NCBI RefSeq assembly: GCF_965227785.1
Contig: NZ_OZ245785.1
Location: 2,480,001-2,544,000, forward strand
DNA length: 64,000 bases
Origin: Gracilimonas sp965227785
Lineage (GTDB): Bacteria; Bacteroidota; Rhodothermia; Balneolales; Balneolaceae
Direction of reading: 5' to 3'
Shown: one piece after another, positions 36,655-45,239 of the stretch
How the letters are laid out: every line of letters begins with the position of its first letter
Numbering within the stretch: position 1 is the stretch's first letter
Program-made: the position numbers and the translations under genes
The notes under the pieces: generated by a model
What the model saw: only the letters and a program-made list of their open reading frames with translations
Database searches by the model: none
Told to the model about the DNA's origin: nothing

Positions 36655-36984
36655 ATGCAGAAGAAAGAAATCAACATAACCGTTGAATTGGATAAAGATA
36701 ATGTACCTACCGATATCGTTTGGAACGCTTCCGACCTTCAGGGCAAAGATGAAGCACATTGCAGGGCTATGCTTTTATCCCTGTGGGATTCGCATAACAA
36801 GGATACGTTAAAGCTGGACTTGTGGACCAAAGAAATGACGGTTGATGAAATGAAGATCTTCTTTCATCAAACACTTGTTACCATGGCAGACACCTTAGAA
36901 CGAGCCACCAAAGATGAGAGGATAACCGGCGACATGCGGGATTTTTGTCACTACTTTGCCGAGAAGATGGAGATCAAAGAGTAA
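36655..36984 (+). CDS. gldC: Gliding motility protein GldC
   Basis: A 109-residue GldC homologue. The family opening INITVELDKDNVPTDIVWNA is present, along with LLSLWDSHNKDTLKLDLWTKEM and ITGDMRDFCHYFAEKM. In Flavobacterium johnsoniae GldC supports gliding and the T9SS, but it is a small soluble protein whose exact job is unsettled. It occurs widely in Bacteroidetes and Balneolota, motile or not. It fits the T9SS sorting domains elsewhere in the window. It lies between two repeat elements. Confidence 0.85.
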   Translation: MQKKEINITVELDKDNVPTDIVWNASDLQGKDEAHCRAMLLSLWDSHNKDTLKLDLWTKEMTVDEMKIFFHQTLVTMADTLERATKDERITGDMRDFCHYFAEKMEIKE

Positions 36985-37029
36985 AGAACATTGAACAAGG
37001 AACATCCAACATTGAACGCTGAAGTATTT
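36985..37029. repeat. 45-nt inverted repeat, left copy, flanking the MEMO gene
   Basis: Runs agaacattgaacaaggaac...gaagtattt. It matches the reverse complement of 38323-38367 at 42 of 45 positions. The two copies bracket the MEMO gene and overlap nothing coding on either side. Confidence 0.75.
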
Positions 37030-37067
37030 TTTCTTCTCGCTTTGGTTGCTCTGCGTCGGAGCGGATT

Positions 37068-38315
37068 TTACCGGTAGAGTATAGACCCAAAACTAACCCC
37101 GCTGTCTCGTTCTTCCTCATCCCAGATATCATAGGTGAGGATTTCTCCAGACAGGTTTGGGAAAGCTTTCAGGAAGGAGAAAAGTGGGGGATACCCACAA
37201 ATTCGATAGGGGTCATATTTTTGACTCATCAACTCAAGGATTTTATCCGAGTTACCTTCCGCTCCGAAGTCCAGGAAGTCTTCATCAAAAGCCCGGACAT
37301 CTTCAAATAACTCTTTAGCGGGTTGTTCATCTCCGAACTTTTTACCGACGTGAGCCAAATCACCGCTGATGCAAAAGAAGGTGTCTTCATCTTCGCCGAA
37401 TAATTCATTCATGAGTCCGGAGAACCGTTCAACCTGTTGTCCCTGAAATCCATCGGCTTTATAAAACAGCTCCTCAAGACTTCCCACTACGATCGGTACA
37501 ATTTTAAATTCATGGTCCCATAAATGGTTCAGTAATAACAGATGCAGCTCAATACTGTGTTCAATACGGTGAGCGCGGTCTTGGAAAGTGATGCCATATT
37601 CCAATTCGTCATCGCGGACTTGATCCGCGATCTTCTGAATGGACTCCCGGTCTGCTTTCACCGTCCCATTCACCAGCTCAAAATCCTTGTTCGAAATAAC
37701 GAAGGGGTGTTCTTCGTAAAGTTCAGGATATAAACCGGAGTAATGAGAAGTAGCCAATATAACCACGCGCTTAGGAGTCAGGTTTTTGATCGCTGAAAAA
37801 GCCTTCACGTAGCTATTTAATCCAACACGATAATCAATATGAGGGGCGTAGAGGGCTTTGGCTGAATCAAGGGGTTCCGAAGTGGGGAGCTTCCCGAAAG
37901 CTTCGTTTAGAAAATGCTCCAACTCTTCCGGGTCCTCAGGGTAGGATATGCCATAGGTGTTGGAAGGGTGAACATCCGATCGTTCATATTCAGCTTCCGT
38001 CTTTTGGGCGTGTTCTTTAAAATAAGAGGAACGAAGCAGTGCCTTTTCATCCAAAAACTGAACGTATTCGAGTATCTGCTCTTTGGTGATCTGCTCGTCA
38101 CTGAACTCTAGGATATCTTCCACACTTCGGCTCCCATCAAACAGAGAAAACAATGATTGGGCAGAATAAGGAACGGCAAAATCGGAGTGTGCATAACTCA
38201 GCTGATCCTGAAAATACAGGAAGGTCTCGCCATTCTGTTTTACAGGAATGATCTGTACATCATACCTCAACGGCGGGATAGGATCGGTGTAGGAATTAAA
38301 AATATTATCAGCCAT
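37068..38315 (-). CDS. MEMO-family protein (AmmeMemoRadiSam system protein B)
   Basis: A 415-residue protein. Residues about 145-415 form the MEMO domain, related to extradiol dioxygenases, with the metal-site motifs ALYAPHIDYRVG, TSHYSGLY, HRIEHSIELHL and FFCISGDLAHVG. The N-terminal 130 residues (ESVEDILEFSDEQITKEQILEY) look like a PqqD/winged-helix-like extension seen in some bacterial members. In the AmmeMemoRadiSam group MEMO acts with an AMMECR1 protein and a radical SAM enzyme, but neither partner is adjacent. Reported chemistry of the family is uncertain. The gene is bracketed by 45-nt inverted repeats. Confidence 0.85.
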   Translation of the reverse strand: MADNIFNSYTDPIPPLRYDVQIIPVKQNGETFLYFQDQLSYAHSDFAVPYSAQSLFSLFDGSRSVEDILEFSDEQITKEQILEYVQFLDEKALLRSSYFKEHAQKTEAEYERSDVHPSNTYGISYPEDPEELEHFLNEAFGKLPTSEPLDSAKALYAPHIDYRVGLNSYVKAFSAIKNLTPKRVVILATSHYSGLYPELYEEHPFVISNKDFELVNGTVKADRESIQKIADQVRDDELEYGITFQDRAHRIEHSIELHLLLLNHLWDHEFKIVPIVVGSLEELFYKADGFQGQQVERFSGLMNELFGEDEDTFFCISGDLAHVGKKFGDEQPAKELFEDVRAFDEDFLDFGAEGNSDKILELMSQKYDPYRICGYPPLFSFLKAFPNLSGEILTYDIWDEEERDSGVSFGSILYR

Positions 38316-38322
38316 GGAAAGG

Positions 38323-38367
38323 AAATACTTCAGTGTTCGATATTGGATGTTCCTTGTTCAATGTTCT
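38323..38367. repeat. 45-nt inverted repeat, right copy, flanking the MEMO gene
   Basis: Reverse-complement partner of 36985-37029 (42/45). It occupies the gap between the MEMO start and the nth stop, and extends into the last codons of nth. Confidence 0.75.
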
Positions 38368-39068
38368 TGAGCGCGCATTTTCCGGCACTCGCAATTCACG
38401 CCGTATTTTTTACACAAGGGGTGATCCGGTGCTTCCGAAATCCGGGCTTTGCAGGCATTACGACCATGATGAATCATCAGGTGCGAGAGGTCTGTCCAGT
38501 TTTCCCGGGGGAATAAGGCCATTAAATCCTTCTCGATTTTGTTGGTGTTCTTTTTCTCTTTGGTGAGGCCAAATCGGTTCGAGATTCGTTTCACATGTGT
38601 GTCTACTACCACGCCGACATTAATATTAAAAGCATTTCCTAATACTACATTGGCTGTTTTTCGGGCCGCTCCGCGAAGCTTCAGCAGATCTTTCATGTTT
38701 TGAGGAACCTCGCCATCAAATTCACTCACTAAAATCTGCGAAGTTTCTTTTAGCGACTTGGCCTTGTTTCTGTAGAAGCCGGTTGAGCGAACCAATTCTT
38801 CCAGCTCCTCGAGGGGGGCATCTTTCATGAGCTCTGGCGTTGGGTAGGTTTCAAATAAAGCCGGAGTGGTTTTGTTCACCCGAACGTCGGTACACTGGGC
38901 ACTCAGTATGGTAGCGATTAGCAGCTCAAAGGGGTTCCTGTGGTTTAACTCACAATGGGGGTTCGGATAATGAACATATAGCTCTTTCAGAATTTCTTCC
39001 GCACGCTCTTTCTGCTTTTTTGACTTTCTTGGAAGCTTGGGAAGTTTCGGTTCGTCTTTTTTGGACAT
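38358..39068 (-). CDS. nth: Endonuclease III (DNA glycosylase/AP lyase)
   Basis: Base-excision repair enzyme that removes oxidised pyrimidines, 236 residues, slightly longer than E. coli Nth (211) because of a lysine-rich N terminus. Catalytic Lys137 lies in LRGAARKTANVV (usually LPGVGRKTANVV) and Asp156 in VVDTHVKR. The C-terminal iron-sulfur motif is unusual: four Cys at 206, 219, 226 and 228, spaced x12, x6 and x1, in place of the standard x6, x2, x5. The gene ends inside the right inverted repeat of the MEMO cassette. It is divergent from glyS. Confidence 0.9.
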   Translation of the reverse strand: MSKKDEPKLPKLPRKSKKQKERAEEILKELYVHYPNPHCELNHRNPFELLIATILSAQCTDVRVNKTTPALFETYPTPELMKDAPLEELEELVRSTGFYRNKAKSLKETSQILVSEFDGEVPQNMKDLLKLRGAARKTANVVLGNAFNINVGVVVDTHVKRISNRFGLTKEKKNTNKIEKDLMALFPRENWTDLSHLMIHHGRNACKARISEAPDHPLCKKYGVNCECRKMRAQEH

Positions 39069-39226
39069 GAATAGTTTTAATTCAATGATTATGTGAACGC
39101 CTCAAACATAAATAATCCATTACAGAGAAGGAACCGTTCAAAATTCCCGGTTCAATATTCCACATTCGGTGTTCATATGCTTATCTTTGGCGCTCACAAG
39201 ATTTTTTGAATTGCAAAAACACTCAC

Positions 39227-40684
39227 ATGTCGAATTTGGACAACCTCGATAAAATTGTATCACTGGCTAAAGCCCGTGGTTTCATCTTCCAATCATCGGA
39301 AATTTATGGCGGTCTCAGTGCCGTATATGATTACGGACCCCTCGGTGTAGAACTCAAAAGAAATATCCGTAATGCCTGGTGGAAGGAGATGACCCGCCGC
39401 AACGACAATATTGTGGGAGTGGATGCGGCTATTTTTATGCATCCCAAAGTGTGGGAAGCCAGTGGGCACGTAGGTGGATTTAACGATCCGATGATCGACG
39501 ACAAACAGTCCAAAAAACGCTACCGTGCCGACATGCTCATTGAGCAACACATTGAGAAGCTGCGCAGTGATGACAAGCATGAGGAAGCAAACGCCATCCA
39601 GGAAAAGCTGGATACTTGCGGTTCCCGGAAAAGCCTGACGGAAGATCTGCACGAAATTATCATGGAAAATGAAATTCGTGCTCCTGAATCCGGAGCTTTT
39701 GACTGGACGGAAGTCCGACAGTTCAACCTGATGTTTAAAACACAGTTTGGGTCCACTTCTACCGAAGAGGAGGGAGTTTACCTCCGACCGGAAACGGCAC
39801 AGGGTATTTTTGTGAACTACAAAAATGTGATGGATACATCCCGAACCACCATTCCCTTTGGTATTGCCCAAACCGGAAAGGCCTTCCGAAATGAGGTGGT
39901 TGCCCGTCAATTTGTATTCCGGATGCGGGAATTTGAGCAAATGGAAATGCAATATTTTGTGAAGCCCGGAACTGACGAAGAGGAGTATGATAAGTGGCTG
40001 GAAAAGCGACTGGAGTGGCATAAGAAAATGGGTATTCGCGAAGAAAACCTGAGAACAGCTCCGCATCCGGAAGATAAACTTGCTCACTATGCCCGCGCTG
40101 CGGCCGACATTCAGTATAAATATCCAATAGGCTGGCAGGAAGTGGAAGGTATCCACAACCGAACAGACTTCGACTTAAAACAACACACCGAGCATTCCGG
40201 TAAAAAGCTGGATTACTACGACCAGAAAAACCAAGAGCGGTTTGTTCCTTATGTAATTGAGACTTCCGTAGGACTGGATAGACTGACGCTGATGGTGCTT
40301 TGTGATGCTTATCGCGAAGAAGAAGTGGATGGCGATTCCCGGACGGTACTCAAACTTAACCCAACCATTGCTCCAACACAGGTAGGTATTTTCCCGCTTA
40401 TCAAGAAAGAAAAGCTTCAGGATCTGGCGCACAAGATTGAAGAAGACCTTCGTGAGGAATTTTCGGTGCTGTATGATGAATCCGGATCCATCGGAAAACG
40501 TTATCGCCGGCAGGATGAAGCCGGAACTCCATTCTGCGTTACCGTTGATTTTGACGGAGTGGAATCAGAAGGAGAAGATACGGTAACCATCCGTTACCGC
40601 GATGATATGAGTCAGGACCGTGTTCCTGTATCAAGATTGGCGGAAGTGATCCGCGATGGCATGAAAGACTGGAAGCCGGAGTAG
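39227..40684 (+). CDS. glyS: Glycyl-tRNA synthetase (alpha2 type)
   Basis: Dimeric, eukaryote/archaeal-like class II GlyRS, about 485 residues from ATG 39227 (MSNLDNLDKIVSLAKARGF); a TTG seven codons upstream is in frame but less likely. Motifs include SSEIYGGLSAVYDYGPLG at the N terminus, LRPETAQGIF (motif 2 region), RQFVFRMREFEQMEMQYFV and YVIETSVGLDRLTLMVL (motif 3). The anticodon domain is in the last 100 residues. A strong terminator follows. It is monocistronic. Confidence 0.95.
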   Translation: MSNLDNLDKIVSLAKARGFIFQSSEIYGGLSAVYDYGPLGVELKRNIRNAWWKEMTRRNDNIVGVDAAIFMHPKVWEASGHVGGFNDPMIDDKQSKKRYRADMLIEQHIEKLRSDDKHEEANAIQEKLDTCGSRKSLTEDLHEIIMENEIRAPESGAFDWTEVRQFNLMFKTQFGSTSTEEEGVYLRPETAQGIFVNYKNVMDTSRTTIPFGIAQTGKAFRNEVVARQFVFRMREFEQMEMQYFVKPGTDEEEYDKWLEKRLEWHKKMGIREENLRTAPHPEDKLAHYARAAADIQYKYPIGWQEVEGIHNRTDFDLKQHTEHSGKKLDYYDQKNQERFVPYVIETSVGLDRLTLMVLCDAYREEEVDGDSRTVLKLNPTIAPTQVGIFPLIKKEKLQDLAHKIEEDLREEFSVLYDESGSIGKRYRRQDEAGTPFCVTVDFDGVESEGEDTVTIRYRDDMSQDRVPVSRLAEVIRDGMKDWKPE

Positions 40685-40720
40685 AGTTTAAGAACCTACA
40701 GGCTTATTAATTTTAAAAGT

Positions 40721-40750
40721 AGAGCGGACGGTCTGTCCGCTCTTTTTTTT
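40721..40750 (+). terminator. Rho-independent terminator after glyS
   Basis: A perfect 9-bp stem, agagcggac with gtccgctct, with loop ggtct and then a run of eight T. It also lies just before the 3' end of the convergent CotH gene. Confidence 0.85.
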
Positions 40751-40755
40751 GCAAG

Positions 40756-43752
40756 TTATTTCAACAAAATCATTTTCTTGGTTTCGCTGAACTTGCCGGC
40801 AGTTAGTCTATAAATGTACACGCCACTCGGAAGGTTGCTGGCATCAAACGTAATGGTGTGTTCTCCGCTTTGCATGGGCTCTTTCAGAAGCTTCTGTACT
40901 TCTTGGCCAAGCATGTTATAAACACTGACCTCTACGGGAGAAGCTTTCGCCAGAGAGAATGAAATGCGGGTAGTAGGGTTAAACGGGTTGGGATAGTTTT
41001 GATGTAAAGCAAAAGCTTTGGGAGCTACTCCTTCCTCTTCGCTGCTGTTTATTAAACCATCGTTGGCGGCAGCCGGTGTGCCTCCGATTTCTTCTGATGC
41101 CACCCAGTTTTCCGGTTTTGAGTTGTCAAGCTGATAGTTTTTAAACTCCAGCGTTGCACCATTTCCATCAGCTTCAAGAGGCCATGGTTCCTGATCGTCA
41201 TACTCCACAAAATCGATCAAGGAATTATTCGGGTTAAAAATACGAACCTGATCTCCGCCGCCGCTCAGCCCAAAATCAGCTTCTCCTTTCACAAATGCAG
41301 CCCCGGGATGAAGTTGCTTGAATGCAGCTGTGTCGTTAGTAATGACCAGGTAACCGTCTGCAGGAATAGAAGTTCCACCCGGTATCACAAATTCATGCTC
41401 ATCATCTTCATCTTTATACACCCAGCCGGAAAGGTCGATGGCGGTATCTGAATAGTTATACAGTTCAATCCAATCCCCGGCATCGAAGTCATCACTGGGG
41501 TTGTAATTAATCTCGTTGATAACGATTTCATCTTGTACAACCAGCTGGAAGGCCGCCTCGATCTCTACGGGCGCTGTACCGAGCTCAACAGTCAAAACGT
41601 TATTTTCTCCTGCTTCTTCTCCGTCAACCAGCCAGTGTTGCAGTTCCAGTCCGGGTTCCGGTGTTGCTTTCAAAGTAACGGTAGTTCCTTCGAAATAAAT
41701 GCCTGACCAATCCTGAGCAGACACATCGGGAGTGATGGAATTGAGTTTTATGCTCCCCTCAGTAGTCTGGGCAAGATGCACCCGAACGGTATCAATTTGC
41801 AGGGTATCCTGAATTTCAGCATAAATGAAATCGGGGTAATCAAGTACATAGGGAACAGCCAATCCATAGTCATCTTCTTCCAGACCGTAATAAAAATATT
41901 CCATACTGTACTCAGTAGGACCGCTGTTGTCGTACCATCCCTCATCCCAGCGTTCAATGTCGCGAGGCATTTCCGGGTCGATGGCTGTATCTATAGAGTC
42001 GATCAGGTTAATCATATACTCCGGCTCAAAAGCGGTGTTCAGCATGTCGGCCAGGCGATTCAGGAATATTTCCCGGTAGGTGGGGTTTTGAATCATTCGT
42101 CCGATGAGCCAGAATCCCTGGGGATCCTTTGCCAAATACTGAGTAAAAACCGGGATGAAGGTTCCGGGTTCATTATCCAGGTTTTTCCACCAGTCAAAAT
42201 CATGAGAAATAAAATGCCACTTACCGTCCGCAGTTTGAGGCCTCCAGTACCGTAAGTTATTGGGATCGCCGTGGGAGCTGTACACCTGATAAATCCAGTG
42301 GTCGGTAAAGCTTTCCAGATCTATGAGGGAATCAGCTAAAGTAAAAAACTCGGCCTCGCTCAGTGATTCATCCTGGAAAACATCCAGCAAATTCTGGTAG
42401 GCATCATAAGTGCCATCTTTCACTTCATCATAGTCTTTGATCATGTCGATGTCATCAAATCCATAGCGGGACTCCACAAAATCATCGTTTTTACGCTCCT
42501 GCAAATTATAGATGCCCCAGTATTTGCCATTGATGTACAACACAACCGGCTGGTAAGCTTGCATGGCGTTTTTGTGTCCCCATTGTTTGTTGATGGTGTA
42601 CATCATTTCGTTAAGCAGGCGGGAGCGTTCTTCGGCTCCGGCTCTCAGCCCAAAACCATCGTAGGTGTCGTAATCGTTTTCGGGGAAAAGCTCATATTCC
42701 AGTTCATCAATGCCATAGTCGGCGTTGTTATTGATGATAAACGACTTTTTAGGGAAAGCCCGGCTGAAGTTGCCACCGATACTGGCTCCGGCACTAAATT
42801 CAAATTCGACTGCTCCACCGGGCTTCATATATTCAATATGGACCGGGTATTCCCATTCTTCCCAAAAGTTGGCTCCAAACCACGGATAGTCATCGCTTGC
42901 TTCTGAGGAATCTCCGATGACATACATGCCCTTATCAAAATCAAAAAGGCTGTCCGGCTCCATCACAAAAGATACGATAGGCAGAGTGTGCGATTCTTGA
43001 AAGAAATAGCTGTTGGTCACGATATCGCTTGCTGCAAAACCGGGTACAAAAGCGATGGCCCGGATTACGGAAGAAGAATCAACGGTTATGGGGCCTTCAT
43101 ATAACGGGGAGTTGGGAGTAGGAGCCGTTCCCCCAATTTCATACCGAATCTCTGCATTCTCCGTAGTCGTTGAAATGCCGATAACTTCCGAACCTGAATA
43201 AAAGCCCGATTCCAGGGAAAAGACAGGTGTGTCTGCTTGCTCAGCAATTTGACTGCCGTTATTGCTTGCTCCGGGGGTTGGGGTTAAGAAGCCAAAAGAT
43301 CCCGAACCATCCGGGGTTCTGCCGAAGGCTACATCGGTTGATTGTGCTCCAAAAGACACAGAGTCGATCAGTGTTTGCCCGTCAGACTCAGTCAGGATTA
43401 CAGATTCGCCATCAGCGCTCAATTTCATGTCCACGTGTAAAGCACCCTGTTCCGTTTCTTTATCAAACCAAAGAATCAGAAACTCTCCGGGAGAAATGGT
43501 GGTGGCGGCACTTTGCCCGGATGGAATCTGCCATTTGTCGAGCTGAGTGGGGTCATCAGAAACATACATCCCGGCAAGGTTAACAGAAACAGAGCCGGCA
43601 TTATAGAGCTCCACCCAATCGTCATTGTCACCGTTTTCATCGGCATGAGAAGAAGCGTTGGAGGCAACTATTTCATTGATTTTAACCTGAGCAAAAGCTG
43701 AGGTGCTCAACGTTATGCCTAAAAACAGAACAACAGAAAAGAATTTTTTCAT
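40756..43752 (-). CDS. CotH-kinase/lamin-tail-domain secreted protein with T9SS sorting signal
   Basis: A large exported protein, about 998 residues from ATG 43752 (MKKFFSVVLFLGITLSTSAFAQ, a clean signal peptide); the frame is open to 43827. Domain order: lamin-tail domain (VKINEIVASNASSHADENGDN...), chitobiase-C-like repeat (GFYSGSEVIGIS...), CotH-type kinase domain (about residues 250-600), a second lamin-tail domain (INEINYNPSDDFDAGDWIEL), and a C-terminal T9SS domain with NYPNPFNPTT and KKMILLK. It is a surface or secreted protein with a CotH-like fold. CotH kinases phosphorylate spore-coat proteins in Bacillus, but in secreted members the substrate is unknown. Confidence 0.9.
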   Translation of the reverse strand: MKKFFSVVLFLGITLSTSAFAQVKINEIVASNASSHADENGDNDDWVELYNAGSVSVNLAGMYVSDDPTQLDKWQIPSGQSAATTISPGEFLILWFDKETEQGALHVDMKLSADGESVILTESDGQTLIDSVSFGAQSTDVAFGRTPDGSGSFGFLTPTPGASNNGSQIAEQADTPVFSLESGFYSGSEVIGISTTTENAEIRYEIGGTAPTPNSPLYEGPITVDSSSVIRAIAFVPGFAASDIVTNSYFFQESHTLPIVSFVMEPDSLFDFDKGMYVIGDSSEASDDYPWFGANFWEEWEYPVHIEYMKPGGAVEFEFSAGASIGGNFSRAFPKKSFIINNNADYGIDELEYELFPENDYDTYDGFGLRAGAEERSRLLNEMMYTINKQWGHKNAMQAYQPVVLYINGKYWGIYNLQERKNDDFVESRYGFDDIDMIKDYDEVKDGTYDAYQNLLDVFQDESLSEAEFFTLADSLIDLESFTDHWIYQVYSSHGDPNNLRYWRPQTADGKWHFISHDFDWWKNLDNEPGTFIPVFTQYLAKDPQGFWLIGRMIQNPTYREIFLNRLADMLNTAFEPEYMINLIDSIDTAIDPEMPRDIERWDEGWYDNSGPTEYSMEYFYYGLEEDDYGLAVPYVLDYPDFIYAEIQDTLQIDTVRVHLAQTTEGSIKLNSITPDVSAQDWSGIYFEGTTVTLKATPEPGLELQHWLVDGEEAGENNVLTVELGTAPVEIEAAFQLVVQDEIVINEINYNPSDDFDAGDWIELYNYSDTAIDLSGWVYKDEDDEHEFVIPGGTSIPADGYLVITNDTAAFKQLHPGAAFVKGEADFGLSGGGDQVRIFNPNNSLIDFVEYDDQEPWPLEADGNGATLEFKNYQLDNSKPENWVASEEIGGTPAAANDGLINSSEEEGVAPKAFALHQNYPNPFNPTTRISFSLAKASPVEVSVYNMLGQEVQKLLKEPMQSGEHTITFDASNLPSGVYIYRLTAGKFSETKKMILLK

Positions 43753-43870
43753 AGAATTGTATTTGGAATGTATGCGGACAATTATCGGCAATTCGAAAAT
43801 AAATATAAGGAATAAGAAAAGAGCCAACCCATTAGGAAAGCTTTAGTTTATGGAGGCTGTTCAGGAAAGA

Positions 43871-44320
43871 TTATAGTTTAAACTCTACTCTCACCAGCCA
43901 GGTGTAGCGTGCATTTAGTTCATGGGTTGATTGACCGGGTGCAAACGTGGAATTTTGAATGGCTTTTATTACTGCTTCTTCACACCCATACCCGATTTCC
44001 TGAACCGCTTCAAAATTTGAAGTGCTGCCATCTTCATTAATGGTGAATAGAATACTTACCATCCCCTCAATATTGTTTTCAATAGCTTCATTTGGGTACT
44101 CAATTCTATTTTTCAGCGCCCGGTTTCCGCCTTCAAGAGCAGGAATGGAATGTACGATAACAGTTTGGAATGACTCTTTGGAAGAGTCCTGAGTTTCTGA
44201 TGTTACCGAAGAGGAAGACCTGGCAACAGGTGATGAGCCCTGATATTCGATGATCACTTTTGGTCCACATGAGAAAATAAAGAATGGTAAAACAGCAAGT
44301 ACGAATAGGTTCCTATACAT
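43871..44320 (-). CDS. TonB C-terminal-like lipoprotein
   Basis: About 149 residues from ATG 44320 (MYRNLFVLAVLPFFIFSCGP), with a lipobox FIFSC; the frame is open to 44395. The C-terminal 75 residues match the TonB/energy-transducer fold: RIEYPNEAIENNIEGMVSIL, NEDGSTSNFEAVQEIGYGCEEA and IQNSTFAPGQ. An energy-coupling TonB needs an inner-membrane anchor; as a lipoprotein this one is more likely a TonB-like structural or accessory protein. It follows the TPR gene on the same strand. Confidence 0.78.
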   Translation of the reverse strand: MYRNLFVLAVLPFFIFSCGPKVIIEYQGSSPVARSSSSVTSETQDSSKESFQTVIVHSIPALEGGNRALKNRIEYPNEAIENNIEGMVSILFTINEDGSTSNFEAVQEIGYGCEEAVIKAIQNSTFAPGQSTHELNARYTWLVRVEFKL

Positions 44321-44349
44321 GATTGAAAAGATGCCCGTTTCTGAAGATG

Positions 44350-45132
44350 TTAAGAAAGTTTTTCCAGTAATTCCCGGGCACGTTCTAAATTCCACCGATC
44401 AATATCATTTTTTGGAGTGATTTGAACGATGTCTTTAAGTGCTTGAATGGCTTTGCTGTTTTCTCCGGCTCGTTCATAATGGCGGGCTAAATCCAACTTG
44501 TAACGCAGGGTCTGTTCAGGTTGTAAGCGTATCGCTTTTTGCATGTACTCCACAGCTTTTTGGTTGGAGGCACCTTCGGGAAGTCCGTTAGAAAATATAC
44601 CTGCAGCAAACTGCCGGGCCGAACCTACGTTTGCTATTTTGCTGTGCCACAGCCCCAGTAAGTGCCAGGCAGGTGCGTAACCGGGCAGCAGCTCAACAGC
44701 CTTTTCAGCATGTTTCTTCACGATGTGGGATTTTTTGATGCGGGTTTGTGAATCGGAAAGATCAGAAATTCGTCCGTGGGCTACGGCATATACAAAATGG
44801 GAATAGCCCTCATTGGGATAAAGTTTTAGCGTTTTCTCTGCATAGGTTAATGCTTTTTGATAGTTCTCCATCATCTCTTCCTCCGAATCATACCGGTAAC
44901 CCACACGAGCATAAATAAGGCTGGTGTGCCAAAGAGCTTCGAAGTTATCACTGTCTGCTTTTAAGACATCCAGATAGGCAGCGAGTGCCTGTTGTTCGAG
45001 AGATTGATTAAAGTAAGAGTGAGCCGTTTTTAGAAGAGAGTCGGGATGAGTGTTTTGCTGAGCCTGAGTATAACCGAACGTAGCTGAAAGCACTAAAAAA
45101 CATAAAAGATAATAACGGTATGTACTTTTCAT
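44350..45132 (-). CDS. Exported TPR protein
   Basis: About 260 residues from ATG 45132, which opens a signal peptide (YRYYLLCFLVLSATFGYTQAQ). The mature part is helical tetratricopeptide repeats (TPRs), for example YLDVLKADSDNFEALWHTSLIYARVGY, LKLYPNEGYSHFVYAVAHGR and AVELLPGYAPAWHLLGLWHSK. The frame is open to an earlier start at 45189. It probably acts as a periplasmic scaffold. The TonB-like lipoprotein gene follows 29 nt after the stop, an apparent two-gene unit. Confidence 0.82.
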   Translation of the reverse strand: MKSTYRYYLLCFLVLSATFGYTQAQQNTHPDSLLKTAHSYFNQSLEQQALAAYLDVLKADSDNFEALWHTSLIYARVGYRYDSEEEMMENYQKALTYAEKTLKLYPNEGYSHFVYAVAHGRISDLSDSQTRIKKSHIVKKHAEKAVELLPGYAPAWHLLGLWHSKIANVGSARQFAAGIFSNGLPEGASNQKAVEYMQKAIRLQPEQTLRYKLDLARHYERAGENSKAIQALKDIVQITPKNDIDRWNLERARELLEKLS

Positions 45133-45239
45133 AAATAGTTTTTGTCTTTCTACTGATTCCAGGGCAACAAGTTTCCTGATTTCAAACAAAGGAAATACTT
45201 GAAAACTTGCCAGTTATCGGCTAAACAATTAGTATTGCT

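Noticed and set aside
36985..38367. Composite transposon around the MEMO gene
   Set aside because: The inverted repeats are there, but no transposase or target duplication was found, so it is listed only as a repeat-bounded gene.
39182..39189. TATCTTTG as a Bacteroidetes-type -7 promoter box before glyS
   Set aside because: It fits TAnnTTTG and lies 37 nt before the ATG, but no TTTG element is found at the right distance upstream. A similar match at 6903-6910 lies only 4 nt before a start codon, so such matches occur by chance.
39293..40156. Long minus-strand open frame inside glyS
   Set aside because: It is an antisense shadow of a well-conserved gene, lacks family motifs and has the composition of reversed coding sequence.
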